Positions 1 through 7,224 are shown, counted from the first letter of the stretch. The stretch is DNA of 8,329 nucleotides from an uncultured Paracoccus sp. (GCA_937859005.1 CALLYR010000233.1:1-8329), one strand, 5' to 3'. Numbers and translations: made by a program. The notes: a model not told the origin generated them from the sequence alone.

Positions 1-169
1 GATGGCGTTGCGCGCCGAACGGATCGAGACGCTGGCCGAGGAGTTGTTCCTGCTGCAGATCCTGGGCGACGACCGTGCGGTGGCGCAGACCTATGTCGCG
101 GGGCGCGCCATGAAGGGCGCGGCCGCCGCGGCGCAGGCTGACCCGGTCCGGACTCTCGCCGCGGTCTGA
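1..169 (+). CDS. guaD: Guanine deaminase, C-terminal fragment (5' end outside window)
   Basis: An open frame runs in from the left edge (codons begin at position 2) and stops at TGA 167-169, giving the last 55 residues. The stretch around ETLAEELFLLQILGDDRAV followed by QTYVAGR matches, from memory, the conserved tail of bacterial guanine deaminases, where a 'LGDDRAV..T(Y/W)VAG' strand closes the amidohydrolase beta-sandwich. Guanine deaminase is a zinc-dependent cytosolic enzyme that converts guanine to xanthine plus ammonia. The catalytic His and Asp residues lie upstream of the window and cannot be checked. An ATG at position 2 happens to be in frame but is probably internal. Support comes from the purine permease gene that follows on the same strand. 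A terminator 31 nt after the stop ends this transcript. Another amidohydrolase of the same superfamily remains possible. Confidence 0.7.
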   Translation, partial: MALRAERIETLAEELFLLQILGDDRAVAQTYVAGRAMKGAAAAAQADPVRTLAAV

Positions 170-199
170 ACCCCCAGCCTGTACCGTTTCCCCGACTGA

Positions 200-229
200 C
201 CCCTGCGCGGCCTGCGCAGGGGGCTTTTT
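200..229 (+). terminator. Rho-independent terminator after the guanine deaminase gene
   Basis: A perfect 9-bp GC-rich stem (200-208 with 214-222, CCCCTGCGC/GCGCAGGGG) has a 5-nt loop and is followed at once by GC and five T residues (225-229). It is a classic intrinsic terminator and implies that the permease gene at 429 has its own promoter. In the rest of the gap to the permease (230-428) I saw no gene and no convincing promoter pair. Confidence 0.88.
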
Positions 230-428
230 GCCATGTGCGCCCTGCACGGCATCAGCCCGGTTTCCTGCGCCGCCGGGCCCGCATCCGGCGCCCGCCCCGC
301 GCAGTTTTCCCTTTGCCATTCCACAGCTTTGGTCGAAACAGTCTCAGGGGCTTTGCGCTGTGCGGTTCCCCGGCATCGCCCTTACTGTTTTTCAGCCATT
401 CTGGCCGACAAGAACAGGGAGGATACCG

Positions 429-1775
429 ATGTCGAGCGCAGAAGAAAGACTGTCGCACGAAAGGGGAGGGGCCATGGGCGGATTGTTCCGGCTGGCCGAA
501 CACAACACCAATCCGCGCACCGAGGTCATCGCCGGGGTCACGACCTTCCTGACGATGGCCTATATCATGTTCGTCAACCCCGACATCCTGTCCACGACGG
601 GCATGGACCGCGATGCCGTCTTCGTCGCGACCTGCCTTGCCGCGGCGATCGGGTCGGCGATCATGGGGCTGTGGGCGAACTGGCCCATCGGCATGGCGCC
701 GGGCATGGGACTGAACGCCTTCTTCGCCTTTACCGTCGTAGGCACGCTGGGCTATACGTGGCAGCAGGCGCTGGGGGCGGTGTTCATTTCCGGCATGGTC
801 TTCCTGTTCCTGTCGGCCACCGGCATCCGGCGCTGGCTGATCGCGGGGATTCCCCATTCGATGCGCAGCGCCATCGCCGCGGGCATCGGGCTGTTCCTGG
901 CGATCATCGCGCTGAAATCCTCGGGGCTGGTGGTGGCCAATCCGGCGACCTTCATCGCGCTGGGCGACCTGACCTCGACCGGGGTTCTGCTGACCATCGC
1001 GGGCTTTTTCATCATCGCGGCGCTGGATGCGCGGAAGGTGCCGGGCGCGATCCTGATCGGCATCCTGGTCATCACCGTGGCCTCGATCATGGTCGGCAAC
1101 AGCACCTTCGGCGGCATCGTGTCGGTCCCGCCGTCGATCGCGCCGACCTTCCTGCAGCTTGACGTGATGGGCGCGCTGGGCACCGGCATCGTCCATGTCG
1201 TGCTGGTCATGGTGCTGGTCGAGGTCTTTGACGCCACCGGCACCCTGATCGGGGTCGCCAAGCGCGCGGGACTGCTGGTCGAAGGGCCGCAGCACACCAA
1301 CAAGGGCCTCAGCCGCGCGCTGATGGCCGATTCGACCGCGATCCTGGCCGGGTCGATGCTGGGCACGTCCTCCACCACGGCCTATGTCGAAAGCGCCTCG
1401 GGCGTGCAGGCGGGGGGCCGGACCGGGCTGACGGCGCTGGTCGTGGCGGGGCTGTTCCTGCTGTCCACCTTCCTGTCGCCGCTGGCGGGATCGGTGCCCG
1501 CGCAGGCGACGGCGCCCGCGCTGCTGTATGTGGCGACCCTGATGCTGCGGGAACTGGCGGAAATCACCTGGGACGACGTGACCGAATCGGCGCCTGCGGT
1601 GCTGACCGCGATCGCCATGCCCTTCACCTATTCCATCGCGAACGGCCTCGCTTTCGGCTTTGTCAGCTATGCCGGCATCAAGCTGCTGACCGGCCGCGCG
1701 CGCGAGGTCCATGCGGCGACCTGGATCGTGGCCGGGCTGTTCGTGATGCGGTTCGTGCTGTTCCCGGAAGGGTAA
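429..1775 (+). CDS. NCS2 (AzgA-type) purine permease, probably guanine/hypoxanthine
   Basis: The 448-residue product has the usual length for the AzgA branch of NCS2 transporters (about 430-455). These are inner-membrane proteins that import purine bases with protons. Family signatures seen: 'EVIAGVTTFLTMAYIMFVNP' near the N terminus, APGMGLNAFF at residues 90-99, and GTSSTTAYVES at residues 312-322 followed by 'AGGRTGLTA'. Many hydrophobic segments span the chain, in keeping with the family's 12-14 helices. Start: ATG 429 follows AGGGAGGA (415-422) at good spacing. ATG 474 (MGGLFRLAEHN) also has GGGGAGGGG just upstream and lies closer to where homologues begin, so the first 15 residues are uncertain. 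The frame stays open upstream to 228, but that part lacks family similarity. The adjacent guanine deaminase favours guanine/hypoxanthine over adenine as substrate. Substrate is inferred, not visible. Confidence 0.9.
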   Translation: MSSAEERLSHERGGAMGGLFRLAEHNTNPRTEVIAGVTTFLTMAYIMFVNPDILSTTGMDRDAVFVATCLAAAIGSAIMGLWANWPIGMAPGMGLNAFFAFTVVGTLGYTWQQALGAVFISGMVFLFLSATGIRRWLIAGIPHSMRSAIAAGIGLFLAIIALKSSGLVVANPATFIALGDLTSTGVLLTIAGFFIIAALDARKVPGAILIGILVITVASIMVGNSTFGGIVSVPPSIAPTFLQLDVMGALGTGIVHVVLVMVLVEVFDATGTLIGVAKRAGLLVEGPQHTNKGLSRALMADSTAILAGSMLGTSSTTAYVESASGVQAGGRTGLTALVVAGLFLLSTFLSPLAGSVPAQATAPALLYVATLMLRELAEITWDDVTESAPAVLTAIAMPFTYSIANGLAFGFVSYAGIKLLTGRAREVHAATWIVAGLFVMRFVLFPEG

Positions 1776-1781
1776 GCGCCC

Positions 1782-1808
1782 GCGCCGCCCTCAGGCCGGG
1801 GGCGGCGC
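1782..1808. terminator. Terminator-like hairpin between the convergent permease and bhcR genes
   Basis: A perfect 9-bp inverted repeat (1782-1790 with 1800-1808, GCGCCGCCC/GGGCGGCGC) with a 9-nt loop starts 6 nt after the permease stop and overlaps the last codons of bhcR. Neither strand has a T-run after it, so it is a weak candidate as an intrinsic terminator. It may instead stall polymerase or protect 3' ends. Its position at a convergent junction is what suggests the role. Confidence 0.45.
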
Positions 1809-2618
1809 ACCCAGCGCGCGGGACAGGTCCTGCGCGGCCTCGGTGACGGCGGCGGCCACTTCGGCCAGCCGCCGGTCGCTCATCCGGTTCACGGGGCCGG
1901 ACACCGACAGTCCCGCCACCGCCGCCCCGGTCAGGTCGAAGACCGGCGCCGCGATGCAGCGCATCCCCGGCGTGCGTTCCTCGTCGTCCAGCGCAAAGCC
2001 GCGCGCCCGCACCTCGGAGAGCGATTCCGACAGATCGGCCAAGCTCGCCCGCGTCCGGGGGGTGAAGCGTTCCAGACCCTCTGCCGCGATCTCGCGCAGT
2101 TCGGCCGGGGTGCGGTGCGCCAGCAGCGCCTTGCCGATGCCCGAGGCGTGCATGGGGCTGAGCGTGCCGGGCGGAAAAAAGGCGCGGATCATCTCATGCG
2201 TCTCGACCTGAGCCAGGAACAGTACCAGATTGCCGCGCGCGACGCCAAGATTTGCCGTCTCGCCCGTGCGTTCCATCAGCGCGCGCAGGATGGGGCGGGC
2301 GCGTTCCACCAGCCCCGAGCGGCGCATGAAGGCCGATCCCACGCGGAACGCCTCGGGACCGACGTGCCAAGTCTGGGTGGCGGGGTCCAGTTCCGCCATC
2401 CCGCGCCGTTCCAGCGTCGTCAGCACCCGATGCAGGGTCGATGTGGGCTGGCCCAGCCGCGCCGCCATCCCGGTCAGCGTCAGCCCCCCGGCCTCGGCCA
2501 GCACCCCCAGCACATCAAGGCCGCGGTCCAGCGCGCGAATCGCGCCGGCATCCGGGTCGGCGCTGCCCCGCGGGCGGCCGCGTTTGCGGGGGGCGGAAGG
2601 GGTGTCTTCGGCAGTCAC
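1791..2618 (-). CDS. bhcR: IclR-family regulator of the beta-hydroxyaspartate cycle (BhcR)
   Basis: The 275-residue product has an IclR winged helix-turn-helix at about residues 27-90 (AIRALDRGLDVLGVLAEAGG, then a recognition helix around PTSTLHRVLTTLERRG). The effector-binding domain fills about residues 100-270, with family motifs ASGIGKALLAH, MRCIAAPVFD and AGLSVSGP. In P. denitrificans the BhcR protein encoded next to bhcABCD controls that operon and senses glyoxylate. The divergent position here gives the same assignment. Start choice: GTG at 2618 follows GGAAAGGAAAAG on the coding strand. The frame extends to a TTG at 2672, but that stretch lacks a good ribosome site and family similarity. 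An AT-hook-like basic stretch, RKRGRPRG (residues 11-18), precedes the HTH. Product identity is firm at family level; the bhcR name rests on context. Confidence 0.9.
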   Translation of the reverse strand: MTAEDTPSAPRKRGRPRGSADPDAGAIRALDRGLDVLGVLAEAGGLTLTGMAARLGQPTSTLHRVLTTLERRGMAELDPATQTWHVGPEAFRVGSAFMRRSGLVERARPILRALMERTGETANLGVARGNLVLFLAQVETHEMIRAFFPPGTLSPMHASGIGKALLAHRTPAELREIAAEGLERFTPRTRASLADLSESLSEVRARGFALDDEERTPGMRCIAAPVFDLTGAAVAGLSVSGPVNRMSDRRLAEVAAAVTEAAQDLSRALGAPPPA

Positions 2619-2712
2619 GAGAGTCTTTTCCTTTCCGGTGTAAAATCCGTCCGGCAGGCGCGGGAAAAGCAAGCTTTTGTAATATCATGTATTTTATATT
2701 TTCCCGCTCTGG

Positions 2713-2727
2713 CGGAAATATTTTCAG
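2713..2727. promoter_or_regulatory. Candidate IclR-type operator (GGAAAT.ATTTTC)
   Basis: CGGAAATATTTTCAG has a palindromic core, AAATATTT, within GGAAATATTTTC. It agrees with 10 of 14 defined positions of the E. coli IclR box as I recall it (TGGAAATNATTTCCA). Lying between bhcR and bhcA, it is a reasonable BhcR site. A near copy occurs at 8096-8111 upstream of allA. Binding is inferred. Confidence 0.4.
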
Positions 2728-2732
2728 AAAAA

Positions 2733-2746
2733 TTGCACCCGTGCAA
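2733..2746. promoter_or_regulatory. Perfect inverted repeat TTGCAC-CC-GTGCAA, candidate operator
   Basis: Two perfect 6-bp half-sites flank a 2-bp spacer, 43 bp upstream of the bhcA start. The left half coincides with the only plausible -35 hexamer for bhcA, so a protein bound here would affect RNA polymerase. BhcR is the obvious candidate, but another regulator could use it. The site competes with, or may act together with, the IclR-like palindrome just upstream. Confidence 0.45.
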
Positions 2747-2789
2747 GCCCCTGCGGTAATCTGCCTGCAGTCCAGAAGGGAGTCCCGAC

Positions 2790-3986
2790 ATGAGCCAGCA
2801 GAACCCGATCTTCATCCCCGGCCCGACGAACATCCCCGAGGCGCTGCGCAAGGCCGTGGACATGCCCACGATCGACCACCGCAGCCCGCTGTTCGGCCGC
2901 ATCCTGCACCCCGCGATCGCTGGGGTGAAGAAGGTGCTCAAGACCGAGAAGGGCGAAGTCTTCATCTTCCCCTCTACCGGCACCGGCGGCTGGGAAACCG
3001 CGATCACCAACACGCTGTCGCCGGGCGACAAGGTGTTGGCCACGCGCAACGGCATGTTCAGCCATCGCTGGATCGACATGTGCCAGCGTCACGGGCTGGA
3101 TGTCCAGGTGGTCGTGCAGGAATGGGGCGACGGCGTCCCCGCCGACAAGTTCGAAGAGATCCTGACCGCCGACAAGGAACACCGGATCAAGGTGGTCCTT
3201 GCAACGCACAACGAAACCGCGACCGGCGTGCGGTCCGACATCGCCGCCGTCCGCCGCGCGCTGGACAATGCCGGGCATCCGGCCCTGCTGTTCGTCGACG
3301 GTGTCAGCTCGATCGGCTGCTATGACTTCCGCATGGACGAATGGGGCGTCGATGTCGCCGTCACCGGGTCGCAGAAGGGATTCATGCTGCCGCCGGGCCT
3401 GGGCATCGTCGGCTTCTCGCCCAAGGCGATGGCCGCGACCGAAAACGCGGGCCTTTACCGCACCTATTTCGACGTGCGCGACATGGCCAAGGGCTATGCC
3501 GCCAACGGCTATCCCTATACGCCGCCGGTCGGGCTGCTGAACGGGCTGAAGCTGTCCTGCGACATGCTGCTGGAGGAAGGGCTCGACAACGTCTTTGCCC
3601 GCCACCACCGCATCGCCGAAGGGGTGCGCCGCGCCGTCGCCGCCTGGGGGTTGAAGCTGTGCGCCCTGCGCCCGGAACTGTATTCCGACAGCGTCAGCGC
3701 CATCCGCGTGCCCGAGGGCTTCGACGCCAACAAGGTCGTCAGCCATGCGCTGGACACCTATGGCGTGGCCTTCGGCACGGGCCTGGGCGATGTCGCAGGC
3801 AAGGTGTTCCGCATCGGCCATCTGGGCAGCCTGACCGATGTCATGGCCCTGTCGGGGATCGCGACCGCGGAAATGGTGATGGCCGACCTGGGCCTGCCGG
3901 TGAAGCTGGGCTCGGGCGTCGCCACGGCGCAGGAATGGTATCGTAGCACCGCGCAAGAGGCGCAGGCCCGGAAGGAAGCCGCCTGA
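2790..3986 (+). CDS. bhcA: Aspartate-glyoxylate aminotransferase (BhcA)
   Basis: The 398-residue product is a class V, fold-type I PLP aminotransferase of the serine-glyoxylate/alanine-glyoxylate group. In the BHAC it moves the amino group of L-aspartate to glyoxylate, giving oxaloacetate and glycine. Visible features: an N-terminal substrate-site segment, PGPTNIPEALRKAV, followed by the HRSPLFG motif; STGTGGWE for cofactor phosphate binding; the Asp of FVDGVSSIG; and the Schiff-base lysine K196 in TGSQKGFMLPPG. ATG 2790 has AGAAGGGAG 7 nt upstream. Its stop overlaps the next start by 1 nt (TGATG). A plain serine-glyoxylate aminotransferase of the serine cycle is the main alternative, but the linked bhcB-C-D genes and bhcR make BhcA the far better call. 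Confidence 0.95.
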   Translation: MSQQNPIFIPGPTNIPEALRKAVDMPTIDHRSPLFGRILHPAIAGVKKVLKTEKGEVFIFPSTGTGGWETAITNTLSPGDKVLATRNGMFSHRWIDMCQRHGLDVQVVVQEWGDGVPADKFEEILTADKEHRIKVVLATHNETATGVRSDIAAVRRALDNAGHPALLFVDGVSSIGCYDFRMDEWGVDVAVTGSQKGFMLPPGLGIVGFSPKAMAATENAGLYRTYFDVRDMAKGYAANGYPYTPPVGLLNGLKLSCDMLLEEGLDNVFARHHRIAEGVRRAVAAWGLKLCALRPELYSDSVSAIRVPEGFDANKVVSHALDTYGVAFGTGLGDVAGKVFRIGHLGSLTDVMALSGIATAEMVMADLGLPVKLGSGVATAQEWYRSTAQEAQARKEAA

Positions 3987-4963
3987 TGGACGGGGGCACC
4001 ATGCATATCCCCACGCTGGCCGACATGCAGTCGGCCCGCGAGCGGATCAATCCCTATATCCATCGCACGCCGGTCATGACCTCGCGGATGCTGAACGAGC
4101 TGACCGGGGCCGAGCTGTTCTTCAAGTGCGAGAACCTGCAGAAAGCCGGGGCCTTCAAGGCCCGCGGCGCCTCCAACGCGGTGTTCGGGCTGTCGGACGA
4201 GCAGGCGGCGCGCGGCGTCGCCACCCATTCCAGCGGCAACCACGGCACCTGCCTGTCCTATGCCGCCGGGCGCCGGGGCATCCCCTGCACGGTGGTCATG
4301 CCCCGCACGGCGCCGCAGGCGAAAAAGGACGCCGTGCGCGGCTATGGCGGGCGGGTCGTGGAATGCGAACCCTCGACCAGCAGTCGCGAGGCGGTCTTTG
4401 CCGAGGTCGTGGCCGAGACGGGGGCGGAATTCGTCCATCCCTATAACGACCCGCGCGTGATCGCGGGGCAGGCCACCTGTTCTGCCGAACTGATCGAGCA
4501 GGTCGAAGACCTGGACGCGGTGATCGCGCCCATCGGCGGCGGCGGGCTGGTGTCGGGCTCGTGCCTGACGCTGTCGAACCTCGCCCCGCAGATAAGGATC
4601 TATGCGGCCGAACCCGAACAGGCCGACGATGCCGCGCGCAGCTTCCGCGCAGGCCACATCATCGCCGACGATGCGCCGAACACCATCGCGGATGGCCTCA
4701 AGGTGCCGCTGAAGGACTTGACCTGGCATTTCGTCCGGAACAACGTCACCGACATCCTGACCGTCTCGGAACAGGAAATCGTCGATGCGATGAAACTGAT
4801 CTGGAAGCGGCTGAAGATCGTGATGGAACCCAGCAGCGCCGTGCCGCTGGCCGCGATCCTGAAGAACCCCGAAGTCTTTGCCGGCCAGCGCGTCGGCGTC
4901 ATCATCACCGGCGGCAATGTCGATCTGGACCGCCTGCCCTGGATGGAAGGAGCCCTGAAATGA
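3986..4963 (+). CDS. bhcB: Beta-hydroxyaspartate dehydratase (BhcB)
   Basis: The 325-residue product is a fold-type II PLP enzyme of the threonine dehydratase/serine racemase family. It removes water from erythro-beta-hydroxyaspartate to give iminosuccinate. Features: PLP lysine K58 in GAFKARGA; the substrate-carboxylate loop SSGNHG at residues 82-87; phosphate-binding glycines GGGG at residues 184-187; and a C-terminal ITGGNVDLD segment typical of serine racemase-like members. The length fits catalysis without an ACT regulatory domain. Start: ATG 3986 overlaps the bhcA stop and follows GGAAGGAAG (3971-3979). ATG 4001 gives MHIPTLADMQ, which is closer to where I recall homologues beginning and has only GGGGG (3992-3996) as ribosome site. 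The first five residues are therefore uncertain (the lysine would be K53). It overlaps bhcC by 4 nt. Confidence 0.94.
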   Translation: MDGGTMHIPTLADMQSARERINPYIHRTPVMTSRMLNELTGAELFFKCENLQKAGAFKARGASNAVFGLSDEQAARGVATHSSGNHGTCLSYAAGRRGIPCTVVMPRTAPQAKKDAVRGYGGRVVECEPSTSSREAVFAEVVAETGAEFVHPYNDPRVIAGQATCSAELIEQVEDLDAVIAPIGGGGLVSGSCLTLSNLAPQIRIYAAEPEQADDAARSFRAGHIIADDAPNTIADGLKVPLKDLTWHFVRNNVTDILTVSEQEIVDAMKLIWKRLKIVMEPSSAVPLAAILKNPEVFAGQRVGVIITGGNVDLDRLPWMEGALK

Positions 4964-6150
4964 ACGCCCCCGCGAAACTTCCCCTGCAGGCCGAGGCCAC
5001 CGACTTCGACGCCTACGAGGTCGGCTATGACATCCCCGCCAAGCCGGGGATGCAGGAAAGCGAGATCCAGACGCCCTGCCTGATCCTCGATCTGGACGCG
5101 CTGGAGCGCAACATCAGGAAGATGGGCGATTACGCCAGGGCCCACGGAATGCGCCACCGCAGCCACGGCAAGATGCACAAGTCGGTCGATGTGCAGAAAT
5201 TGCAGGAATCCCTGGGCGGATCGGTCGGCGTCTGCTGCCAGAAAGTGTCCGAGGCCGAGGCCTTTGCCCGCGGCGGCATCAGGGATGTGCTGGTCACCAA
5301 CGAGGTGCGCGACCCGGCCAAGATCGATCGCCTGGCGCGCCTGCCGGAATACGGCGCGACCGTGACGGTCTGCGTCGATGACGTGGCCAACATCGCCGAC
5401 CTGTCGGCTGCGGCGCAAAAGCACGGCACCGAACTGGGCGTCTTCGTCGAGATCGACTGCGGCGCGGGGCGCTGCGGCGTGACGACGACCGAGGCCGTGG
5501 TCGAGATCGCGAAAGCCGCCGACGCGGCCCCCGGCCTGACCTTCAAGGGCATCCAGGCCTATCAGGGCGCGATGCAGCACATGGACAGCTTCGAGGATCG
5601 CAAGGCGAAACTCGACGCGGCCATCGCGCAGGTGACCGAGGCCGTCGAGGCGTTGAAGGCCGAAGGCTTGGCCCCGGAGTTCGTTTCCGGCGGCGGCACC
5701 GGGTCCTATTATTTCGAGTCGAACTCGGGCGTCTATAACGAGTTGCAGTGCGGCTCCTACGCCTTCATGGACGCCGATTACGGCCGCATCCACGACAAGG
5801 ACGGCAAGCGGATCGACCAGGGCGAATGGGAAAACGCGCTGTTCATCCTGACCTCGGTGATGAGCCATGCCAAGCCGCAACTGGCGGTCTGCGACGCGGG
5901 GCTCAAGGCGCAGTCGGTCGATAGCGGCCTGCCTTTCGTCTTTGGCCGCGACGATGTGAAATACATCAAGTGCAGCGACGAGCATGGCGTGATCGAGGAC
6001 AAGGACGGCGTCCTTGCGGTCAACGAAAAGCTGCGTCTGGTTCCCGGCCACTGCGACCCGACCTGCAACGTCCACGACTGGTATGTCGGCGTCCGCAACG
6101 GCGTGGTGGAAACCGTCTGGCCGGTCAGTGCGCGGGGAAAGGGCTACTGA
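4960..6150 (+). CDS. bhcC: Beta-hydroxyaspartate aldolase (BhcC)
   Basis: The 396-residue product belongs to the fold-type III PLP family of D-threonine aldolase and 3-hydroxy-D-aspartate aldolase, with an alanine racemase-like barrel first and a beta domain last. In the cycle it joins glycine and glyoxylate into (2R,3S)-beta-hydroxyaspartate. Visible: TPCLILDLDALERNI at the barrel start; PLP lysine K71 in the SHGKMHK motif; SGGGTGSY for phosphate binding; and H364 and D366 in GHCDPTCNVHD, which match the divalent-metal ligands of D-threonine aldolases. ATG 4960 overlaps the bhcB stop as ATGA and has AAGGAG (4947-4952) 7 nt upstream. The frame stays open far upstream inside bhcB, but the protein clearly starts here. 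It ends in a 1-nt overlap with bhcD. Confidence 0.95.
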   Translation: MNAPAKLPLQAEATDFDAYEVGYDIPAKPGMQESEIQTPCLILDLDALERNIRKMGDYARAHGMRHRSHGKMHKSVDVQKLQESLGGSVGVCCQKVSEAEAFARGGIRDVLVTNEVRDPAKIDRLARLPEYGATVTVCVDDVANIADLSAAAQKHGTELGVFVEIDCGAGRCGVTTTEAVVEIAKAADAAPGLTFKGIQAYQGAMQHMDSFEDRKAKLDAAIAQVTEAVEALKAEGLAPEFVSGGGTGSYYFESNSGVYNELQCGSYAFMDADYGRIHDKDGKRIDQGEWENALFILTSVMSHAKPQLAVCDAGLKAQSVDSGLPFVFGRDDVKYIKCSDEHGVIEDKDGVLAVNEKLRLVPGHCDPTCNVHDWYVGVRNGVVETVWPVSARGKGY

Positions 6151-7112
6151 TGCTGGTCGTTCCCGAAAGCGCCATTGCCGGGCTGATGACCCCGCAGGCG
6201 GCCTATGACGCGGTCGAGGCGGTCTTTGCCGCCATGGCCCGGGGCGACGCGCGCAACTTTCCCGTGGTGCGCGAGGCGCTGGGCTTTGAGGACGCGCTTT
6301 ACGGCTTCAAGGGCGGGTTCGATGCCTCGGCGCTGACGCTGGGGCTGAAGGCCGGGGGGTATTGGCCGAACAACCAGAAGCACGGGCTGATCAACCATCA
6401 GTCCACCGTGTTCCTGTTCGACCCCGACACCGGGCGGGTCAAGGCGGCGGTCGGCGGCAACCTGCTGACTGCGCTGCGCACCGCCGCCGCAGCGGCCGTC
6501 TCGGTCAGCCATCTGGCGCCGCAAGGCGCGAAGGTGCTGGGCATGATCGGGGCGGGCCACCAGTCCGCCTTCCAGATGCGCGCCGTCGCCCGCGTGCGCG
6601 GCTTCGACCGCGTGCTGGGCTGGAACCCGCACCCCGAGATGCTGGGGCGGCTGGCCGATACGGCTGCCGAACTGGGCCTGCCGTTCGAGGCGGTGGATCT
6701 GGACCGGCTGGGGGCGGAGGCCGATGTGATCGTGTCCATCACCTCGTCCTTCGGGCCGCTGTTGATGGACGGCCATGTCAAGGGTCCGACCCATATCGCG
6801 GCGATGGGCACCGACACCAAGGGCAAGCAGGAGCTTGACCCCGCGCTGGTCGCCCGCGCCCGCGTCTTTACCGACGAGGTGGCGCAGGCCATCAGCATCG
6901 GCGAATCCCAGCACGCCATCGCGGCCGGGCTGATCGCCGAGGGCGACATCACCCAGATCGGCGCGGTGCTGACGGGCGATCATCCGGGCCGCGGGGATGC
7001 CGAGGTGACGATCTTCGACGGGACCGGCGTGGGCCTGCAGGACCTGGCGGTCGCCGCCGCCGTGGTCCGGCTGGCCGAAGAGCAGGGCATCGCGCAGAAG
7101 GTCGAAATCTGA
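6150..7112 (+). CDS. bhcD: Iminosuccinate reductase (BhcD)
   Basis: The 320-residue product belongs to the ornithine cyclodeaminase/mu-crystallin superfamily. In the BHAC it reduces iminosuccinate to L-aspartate with a nicotinamide cofactor and so regenerates the amino donor used by BhcA. The Rossmann glycine motif GMIGAGHQ lies at residues 131-138, preceded by a substrate-domain stretch with KAGGYWPNN and NHQSTVFLFD. GTGVGLQDLA near the C terminus is typical of the family. Start ATG 6150 overlaps the bhcC TGA by 1 nt, with GGGGAAAGGG (6134-6143) 6 nt upstream. It is the last gene of the operon, with a hairpin and then a strong terminator beyond its stop. Alone it could be read as ornithine cyclodeaminase or ketimine reductase; the operon decides the call. 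Confidence 0.95.
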   Translation: MLVVPESAIAGLMTPQAAYDAVEAVFAAMARGDARNFPVVREALGFEDALYGFKGGFDASALTLGLKAGGYWPNNQKHGLINHQSTVFLFDPDTGRVKAAVGGNLLTALRTAAAAAVSVSHLAPQGAKVLGMIGAGHQSAFQMRAVARVRGFDRVLGWNPHPEMLGRLADTAAELGLPFEAVDLDRLGAEADVIVSITSSFGPLLMDGHVKGPTHIAAMGTDTKGKQELDPALVARARVFTDEVAQAISIGESQHAIAAGLIAEGDITQIGAVLTGDHPGRGDAEVTIFDGTGVGLQDLAVAAAVVRLAEEQGIAQKVEI

Positions 7113-7119
7113 ACGCATC

Positions 7120-7150
7120 CTGCCCGCCGCATTCTTGTCGCGGCGGGCGG
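7120..7150 (+). other. GC-rich hairpin just after bhcD, without a T-run
   Basis: A 9-bp perfect stem (7122-7130 with 7140-7148, GCCCGCCGC/GCGGCGGGC) is extended to 11 bp by one G-T and one C-G pair, with a 9-nt loop. It starts 7 nt after the bhcD stop. No T-run follows, so it more likely stabilises the mRNA 3' end or slows polymerase ahead of the true terminator at 7182. Confidence 0.55.
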
Positions 7151-7181
7151 ACCCTTGACTGCGGGCATCCCTCCGCCCGGA

Positions 7182-7224
7182 CAGGCGCAACCGGTCATCG
7201 CGGGCTGGCGGCGCCTGCTTTTTT
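7182..7224 (+). terminator. Rho-independent terminator of the bhcABCD operon
   Basis: The outer stem is CAGGCGC/GCGCCTG (7182-7188 with 7211-7217). A 2x2 mismatch then leads to a 6-bp inner stem (7191-7196 with 7203-7208, two G-T pairs) and a 6-nt loop. C and six T residues (7219-7224) follow. The long stem plus T6 makes this the best candidate for the end of the bhc transcript. Confidence 0.8.

Larger units (their letters stand above)
2619..2789. promoter_or_regulatory. Divergent bhcR-bhcA promoter region
   Basis: These 171 bp separate the divergent starts of bhcR and bhcA. The segment 2671-2735 is sharply AT-rich in an otherwise GC-rich window, as expected of a promoter and operator region. 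A possible bhcA promoter is TTGCAC (2733-2738), 18 nt, then TAATCT (2757-2762); the -35 matches the consensus poorly. The octamer ATATTTTC occurs twice in the same orientation, at 2696-2703 and 2718-2725, 22 bp (two helical turns) apart. The bhcA ribosome site AGAAGGGAG (2774-2782) ends 7 nt before the ATG. No transcription start can be fixed by eye. Confidence 0.65.

Noticed and set aside
230..428. Purine riboswitch or leader RNA ahead of the permease
   Set aside because: I could not find the conserved purine-aptamer junction sequences or a terminator/antiterminator pair here, and such riboswitches are mainly found in Firmicutes.
252..1712. Long minus-strand open frame opposite the permease gene
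   Set aside because: It is a high-GC shadow rich in Arg, Gly and Asp with no family signature, and the plus-strand frame has clear NCS2 motifs.
2619..2672. Upstream extension of BhcR to a TTG codon at 2672
   Set aside because: The extension has no good ribosome site and no IclR similarity, whereas GTG 2618 has GGAAAGGAAAAG just upstream.
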